The position numbers and the translations under genes are program-made. A stretch of 64,000 bases of DNA from the NCBI GenBank assembly GCA_937981995.1, contig CALJNC010000009.1, forward strand, positions 33,917 to 97,916, in the 5' to 3' direction. The notes beneath the pieces are model-generated. The model saw only the letters and a list, made by a program, of their open reading frames with translations, did not search any database and had not been told where the DNA came from. Of this stretch, positions 59,490-64,000 are shown piece by piece; positions within the stretch are counted from its first letter, which is position 1; every line of letters starts with the position of its first letter. Source of the DNA: an uncultured Chitinophagaceae bacterium (GTDB lineage: Bacteria; Bacteroidota; Bacteroidia; Chitinophagales; Chitinophagaceae).

Positions 59490-59819
59490 TTATCTAGCAA
59501 TCAAAAACTTTTCTGACTTTTCGATTTTACCGTTTTTACCTTTCACAAGTATTACATATACTCCTTCAGGGTATTGGCGCATATCATTAAACTCCAAATC
59601 TGTTTTACCACCGCATTTTACAGATTGTAGTTTTTTACCGATAAAATTTCTTAACTCCACCGTACTGGTTTTTCCAGCCACACTTGATGTCAATCGTACA
59701 TACAATTTGTTGTCCTTGGAAGGAACTGGATAAATCTCAATTTTAGATGACCTTGACTGAGCACTTGCAAAAAATGCAGTGCATAGTAAAAAGGATAATA
59801 TGACAACGAAGCGTTTCAT
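59490..59819 (-). CDS. Small secreted protein that is essentially a signal peptide plus a T9SS-CTD-like domain
   Basis: MKRFVVILSFLLCTAFFASAQSRSSKIEIYPVPSKDNKLYVRLTSSVAGKTSTVELRNFIGKKLQSVKCGGKTDLEFNDMRQYPEGVYVILVKGKNGKIEKSEKFLIAR; ORF track start 59909. Confidence 0.78.
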   Translation of the reverse strand: MKRFVVILSFLLCTAFFASAQSRSSKIEIYPVPSKDNKLYVRLTSSVAGKTSTVELRNFIGKKLQSVKCGGKTDLEFNDMRQYPEGVYVILVKGKNGKIEKSEKFLIAR

Positions 59820-59876
59820 CTGATATTGTAAAAATATAAACTTTTTTCCGGTATAAATAGTTAAAATTGGATAAAA

Positions 59877-60209
59877 ATGAGGATATACACTACTTTTGAA
59901 CAAGTGCATATCTTAAACAATACATGGATTAGCGAGTTTTGGTACATATTTTTAGTACTTATAGGGCTGATAATTACCATTGTTTACTACGTTCATCATA
60001 AGAAAAAGGCCTTTAGGCAATCCCTTCTTGTTCTTCTATCACTTTGCTTTTTCTCTTTTGGCATGCACTCCTTTATAGAGCCAGACCTAGATAACCCTTT
60101 TGGAATGAACGGAATTGAAAACCTGCATGAGGATCACTTTGGGACTTCGCCTGATTACCTAGGCAAAGGCGTTCAGCAACTCTATGAGTTCATTCGTAAA
60201 TTTCTTTAA
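59877..60209 (+). CDS. Hypothetical membrane protein
   Basis: Two hydrophobic segments; 110 aa. Confidence 0.55.
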   Translation: MRIYTTFEQVHILNNTWISEFWYIFLVLIGLIITIVYYVHHKKKAFRQSLLVLLSLCFFSFGMHSFIEPDLDNPFGMNGIENLHEDHFGTSPDYLGKGVQQLYEFIRKFL

Positions 60210-60222
60210 TAGTTTTTAGTTG
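60210..60222. repeat. Left arm of 13-bp perfect inverted repeat TAGTTTTTAGTTG (right arm CAACTAAAAACTA 60609..60621)
   Basis: Direct reading; brackets the four-helix-bundle gene. Confidence 0.8.
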
Positions 60223-60223
60223 T

Positions 60224-60568
60224 TCACTGGGAACTTGTTTTTACAATAGCAGTTAGCATTTTTATTATTTCAACTATTTCTAATTTCTCCTTTGATAGGT
60301 TTATTTCCACAAGATTTGATTGATCAAGAAGTTCTAGCCAATATTCCGTTTCTCTAGCTTTTTTTGAGGAAATGCTCATTTTAGGAATAAAGTCCTTTCT
60401 AGATTGAGCTGCAGAAGCCTCCCGCACATTTGCTCCAATACTGGTAGCTGATCGTAAAAGTTGTTTTGAAAGAATAAATTCTTTTTGTTCAACCAATTTC
60501 TTATAAACCGAAATAATATTTAATGCAAAGTTGAACGACTTATCCTTAATAGTGCTTGATTGGATCAT
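60224..60568 (-). CDS. Four-helix-bundle protein (23S rRNA intervening-sequence-protein/S23-like)
   Basis: SFNFALNIISVYKKLVEQKEFILSKQLLRSATSIGANVREASAAQSRKDFIPKMSISSKKARETEYWLELL, characteristic of the family. Confidence 0.92.
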   Translation of the reverse strand: MIQSSTIKDKSFNFALNIISVYKKLVEQKEFILSKQLLRSATSIGANVREASAAQSRKDFIPKMSISSKKARETEYWLELLDQSNLVEINLSKEKLEIVEIIKMLTAIVKTSSQ

Positions 60569-60608
60569 ATCCCAAATCTAAGAATTCAATACCAAAATAT
60601 ATTGTAAT

Positions 60609-60621
60609 CAACTAAAAACTA
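60609..60621. repeat. Right arm of 13-bp inverted repeat CAACTAAAAACTA
   Basis: See 60210..60222. Confidence 0.8.
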
Positions 60622-60632
60622 AACATTAAAAA

Positions 60633-62222
60633 CTATAATTTATGCTTAAAATCACTTGTGATATAAAACTCAATATCAGGATTGTTTTGTCTCTCGGTAT
60701 TTAAATACCATTCGCTTTCTGCTAGATAAACCAAGTTCCCTTCTTTATCTTCTACTATATTAGAAGACTTAAACTTAATAAAGGCATTAATTTTATCTTG
60801 GTCGCCTTTTATCCAGCAAGCTTTAAAATACGGCATATGCTGAAAAGAACATTTAGCACCATACTCGCCTAATAATCGGTATTGAATCACCTCAAACTGG
60901 AGCTCCCCTACACAACCCACAATCTTACGATTACCGCCATGTTGTGTAAACATTTGAGCAACCCCTTCATCAGTTAATTGTCGAATCCCTTTATCTAATT
61001 GCTTAGACTTCATTGGATCGTTATTGATAAGCTCTTTAAATAACTCTGGCGAGAAACTTGGGATACCTACATAATTCATTTCTTCTCCTTCGGTAAGCGT
61101 ATCACCAATTTTAAACGTACCCGAATCATAGAGTCCAACTACATCACCTGGAAAAGCCTCATCAATAATCTCTTTATCACTAGCCAAGAAAGCATAAGGA
61201 TTATTAAAACGTAATTTCTTATCCGCTCGTATGTTTTGGTAAAACTTATTTCGCTCAAAACGCCCAGAACATACACGTAAAAACGCTAAGCGATCTCTAT
61301 GCTTGGGATCAATATTAGCATGAATCTTAAAAACAAAACCGCTAAATTTATCTTCACTTGGTAGCACTTCACGCTGGTCTGTCATTCGGGGTCTTGGGTT
61401 AGGAGCTATTTCCACGAAAGTGTCGAGCATATCCTTAATCCCAAAATTATTTACAGCACTTCCAAAAAATACAGGTGCTAGTTGACCACTCAAATAAACT
61501 TCCTTGTCAAAATCTTCATAAACACCCATGAGCAATTCACCGTCCTCACGTAATTGATTGGCATCTTGCTCGCCTATCATAGTATCTAATTCTGGCACGC
61601 TCAAATCCGGCATAGGCACCAAATCATTTTCAGTTGCCTTTTGATTTTTACCAAAAGCGATTATGCTTTTATTAAATAAATTATAAACCCCTTTAAAATC
61701 ACTGCCCATATTTATAGGCCAGGTTAAAGGTTGTGTTTGTATGCCTAATTTCTCTTCTATCTCTTCTAATAAGTCAAACGGATTTTTACCATCTCGATCC
61801 ATCTTATTTATAAATACAATCACGGGCGTATTACGCATACGACAAACTTCCATGAGTCGCTCCGTTTGTGCCTCTACCCCTTTCACACAGTCAATTACGA
61901 GTATCACACTATCCACCGCCGTAAGCGTACGATAGGTATCCTCAGCAAAATCTTTATGCCCAGGTGTATCTAAGATATTTACAATCTTATCGCGATACTC
62001 AAAGCTCATAACCGAAGTAGCCACAGAGATCCCACGCTGTTTTTCAATCTCCATAAAATCAGAGGTGGCGCTCTTTTTAATCTTATTAGACTTTACAGCG
62101 CCCGCCGTTTGTATGGCCCCTCCAAAAAGGAGCAACTTCTCCGTAAGCGTAGTTTTACCAGCATCTGGGTGAGAGATAATGCCAAAGGTTTTGCGTTTTT
62201 CTATTTCAGCTTGAAATTTCAT
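60633..62222 (-). CDS. prfC: Peptide chain release factor 3
   Basis: [67 protein letters not shown]; 529 aa. Confidence 0.97.
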   Translation of the reverse strand: MKFQAEIEKRKTFGIISHPDAGKTTLTEKLLLFGGAIQTAGAVKSNKIKKSATSDFMEIEKQRGISVATSVMSFEYRDKIVNILDTPGHKDFAEDTYRTLTAVDSVILVIDCVKGVEAQTERLMEVCRMRNTPVIVFINKMDRDGKNPFDLLEEIEEKLGIQTQPLTWPINMGSDFKGVYNLFNKSIIAFGKNQKATENDLVPMPDLSVPELDTMIGEQDANQLREDGELLMGVYEDFDKEVYLSGQLAPVFFGSAVNNFGIKDMLDTFVEIAPNPRPRMTDQREVLPSEDKFSGFVFKIHANIDPKHRDRLAFLRVCSGRFERNKFYQNIRADKKLRFNNPYAFLASDKEIIDEAFPGDVVGLYDSGTFKIGDTLTEGEEMNYVGIPSFSPELFKELINNDPMKSKQLDKGIRQLTDEGVAQMFTQHGGNRKIVGCVGELQFEVIQYRLLGEYGAKCSFQHMPYFKACWIKGDQDKINAFIKFKSSNIVEDKEGNLVYLAESEWYLNTERQNNPDIEFYITSDFKHKL

Positions 62223-62441
62223 AGAGGGTGCGAAGGTAAGTTTTTAGTTTTTAAGCTTGCCACGCTTTGCGTGGTTTTGTATGCTTGGTTTTTAGTTTGA
62301 ATAGAAAAACGCTTACCCCTTTATAGTAATACAAATGAATGTTTCAGTAGAATATTATTATTTATATTCGTAAAAACATGCGCATATATCTGATATAGGT
62401 GGTATATAAACAATAGATATATAACACAATGGGTTTATACG

Positions 62442-62458
62442 GATGTTAGCTGTAATAA
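62442..62458. repeat. Left arm of 17-bp perfect inverted repeat GATGTTAGCTGTAATAA (right arm 63289..63305)
   Basis: Exact reverse complement of TTATTACAGCTAACATC at 63289..63305. Confidence 0.9.
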
Positions 62459-62476
62459 GAATAAAGCAACCAACAA

Positions 62477-62713
62477 ATGAACTTTCAAGATAAATTGTTT
62501 AATCAAACTCAGGATAAACTAGCTGAAACAATATCAGCGCTTATGAGAAGTATAAATGATAAAGAAAAAAGTGTTGAATTCTTGACCAATTTGAAAGATG
62601 TACCATCAATTGATACATTACAAAGAATAAATAAGATAGCAACTGATAAAGAAGATTATGAAACATGTGAAGCTCTAAAATCGTACTCTATAAAAAGAGG
62701 AATAACACTATAA
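62477..62713 (+). CDS. Hypothetical small protein
   Basis: 78-aa ATG ORF with helical, charged composition. Confidence 0.55.
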   Translation: MNFQDKLFNQTQDKLAETISALMRSINDKEKSVEFLTNLKDVPSIDTLQRINKIATDKEDYETCEALKSYSIKRGITL

Positions 62714-62720
62714 AAGGCAA

Positions 62721-62948
62721 ATGAAAATACTTATACAATCTGACATAGATAATAATTTAGAACTAATAGAGGAATTCAATGATTATGAAACTGAAAAGCA
62801 AGAAGCTGACATAGGAAGTGGAGCAGACTGGTGGTTTACTCTATTAACAATTGGAGGAATAGCAGGAACGATATTTTTAAGCGGAAAAAAAATTGAAGAA
62901 AATTTAGAAGCGTGGGTTAAAATTGGAACTAGAATTAAAAATGTTTAA
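62721..62948 (+). CDS. Hypothetical small membrane protein, possibly 5' part of a frameshifted gene
   Basis: 75-aa ORF with one TM (WWFTLLTIGGIAGTIFLS); begins 8 bp after the upstream ORF. Confidence 0.55.
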   Translation: MKILIQSDIDNNLELIEEFNDYETEKQEADIGSGADWWFTLLTIGGIAGTIFLSGKKIEENLEAWVKIGTRIKNV

Positions 62949-62974
62949 AAAATAAAAAGAAAATAACCGTCTTT

Positions 62975-63301
62975 TTGGACAAAGATGGAGCTATTGCCTT
63001 AGCGATTAAAGAAATTAATGACAAGGTAAAAAAACTGAATTCAATAGAATTAATTTTTGACAAGAAATTGAGTAACGGAGGACTTGAAAAATATTTTAAT
63101 GATGGAAGGAAAGTAGGAGATTTAATATCTGAACCTTACAATTTTTATATTTTAATCTTTAAGGTTAACGAAAATGACCAATTCATTTTTTGCGTAAAAT
63201 CAAATGGAGAGATTAAGTATAAAGATATTTTCAGCGATGCGTGGTTTGATTATAGCTATGATTGGAATACTATAGAAAATAGGACGGATTATTACAGCTA
63301 A
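62975..63301 (+). CDS. Hypothetical protein, TTG start; open frame extends upstream (..KKITVFLDKDGAIALAIKEIND)
   Basis: 108-aa ORF; the same frame is open upstream into the poly-A region near 62940. Confidence 0.5.
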   Translation: MDKDGAIALAIKEINDKVKKLNSIELIFDKKLSNGGLEKYFNDGRKVGDLISEPYNFYILIFKVNENDQFIFCVKSNGEIKYKDIFSDAWFDYSYDWNTIENRTDYYS

Positions 63302-63305
63302 CATC
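63289..63305. repeat. Right arm of 17-bp inverted repeat TTATTACAGCTAACATC
   Basis: See 62442..62458. Confidence 0.9.
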
Positions 63306-63380
63306 AGTAACTGATGCGCAACTCTAATTCAGACACATGAGATGCGTTATTATGCATGAGGTATCTTGACGAAAAAAACA

Positions 63381-64000
63381 CTAGGATACAACACAAGACT
63401 GCACACAAGCAAAACATTCCAAAAACAGCTTTCCTAAGCTGTTTTTTATTCGATTTTTGGCAATTAGTTGCTCATTCGGCACACTTATCCTAGGTGGTTT
63501 CAGATACTTTAATAATTTTTTGAGGTTATAAGCCGTAGCAGCCATAAGCATACATTTATTAGCTTGCGATTTACCACGAGTATTCACCTTGCTCATACCT
63601 AGAAAATTTATTAGCGTTCCAAAAACAGGTTCCACCGTACTCATACGTTTTGTTTTGTGCCAACGCTCATTTTGCAAACGGGCATTATTGCGCTCATACT
63701 CGGCACGGTAAGCCGTTATGCTTATTCTTTTTTCATGGCTTTTACCAATACATTTTTCTCTTATCGGACAAGCTTTGCAATCGCTACGCCGCGTAAAATA
63801 ATAATCTTTAAGCGTACCCTTTTCTACTTTTTGTCTGCGAAAAGTTACATGCTTGCCCCGTGGGCATAACCAATAATTTTCTGCTTCGTTATAAATAAAT
63901 CCCTCTGGGCCACCTTTGTATGTACCATGAGGCGGTATATAACTTTTTATATTTCTTGCTTCTAACCAAGCATAATTCTCGCCACTACTATAACCTGCAT
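63381..64000 (-). mobile_element. IS1182-like transposase, C-terminal part; gene continues beyond window end
   Basis: Uninterrupted reverse-strand frame from 64000: AGYSSGENYAWLEARNIKSYIPPHGTYKGGPEGFIYNEAENYWLCPRGKHVTFRR...DCKACPIREKCIGK...YRAEYERNNARLQNERWHKTKRMSTVEPVFGTLINFLGMSKVNTRGKSQANKCMLMAATAYNLKKLLKYL. Confidence 0.9.

Noticed and set aside
62260-62278. CCACGC-TTT-GCGTGG-TTTT as a terminator
   Set aside because: It lies between divergently oriented genes with no upstream plus-strand gene to terminate; more likely part of a small repeat.
62442-63305. Classical integron attC cassette
   Set aside because: The boundary motif GTTAGCT does not satisfy GTTRRRY and no paired R''/L'' boxes were recognisable.
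1-64000. CRISPR array, tRNA or rRNA genes
   Set aside because: I saw no regularly spaced direct repeats and no convincing cloverleaf or rRNA sequence while reading; not exhaustively excluded without tools.

Overview
This is an AT-rich Bacteroidota chromosomal window. Supporting evidence is the GldF/GldG genes, several proteins ending in T9SS C-terminal sorting domains, TonB-dependent receptors and TAnnTTTG-type promoter motifs. Most of it is core metabolism: gyrA, aat, lpxK, rnr, ilvE, rdgB, folD, queE, rlmB, prfC, plus a sugar transferase, an M1 peptidase and others. The most notable items are: (1) a cyanophycin synthesis/degradation neighbourhood (cphA, isoaspartyl peptidase, cphB); (2) a TPP riboswitch upstream of a TonB-dependent receptor, with a candidate expression platform visible in the sequence; (3) two four-helix-bundle (23S rRNA IVP-like) loci, one intact and one with two in-frame stops, each bracketed by a short perfect inverted repeat; (4) an 864-bp accessory module next to an IS1182-like transposase, bracketed by a 17-bp perfect inverted repeat and containing small ORFs with a probable frameshift; (5) a small secreted protein gene followed by an intrinsic terminator whose loop holds the likely start codon of the next gene (CxxC-containing); (6) five genes with a -7-like motif exactly 4 nt before ATG, suggesting leaderless transcripts; (7) a 24-bp perfect GC-rich palindrome upstream of gldF. 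All calls come from reading sequence and translated ORFs. No database search was run.
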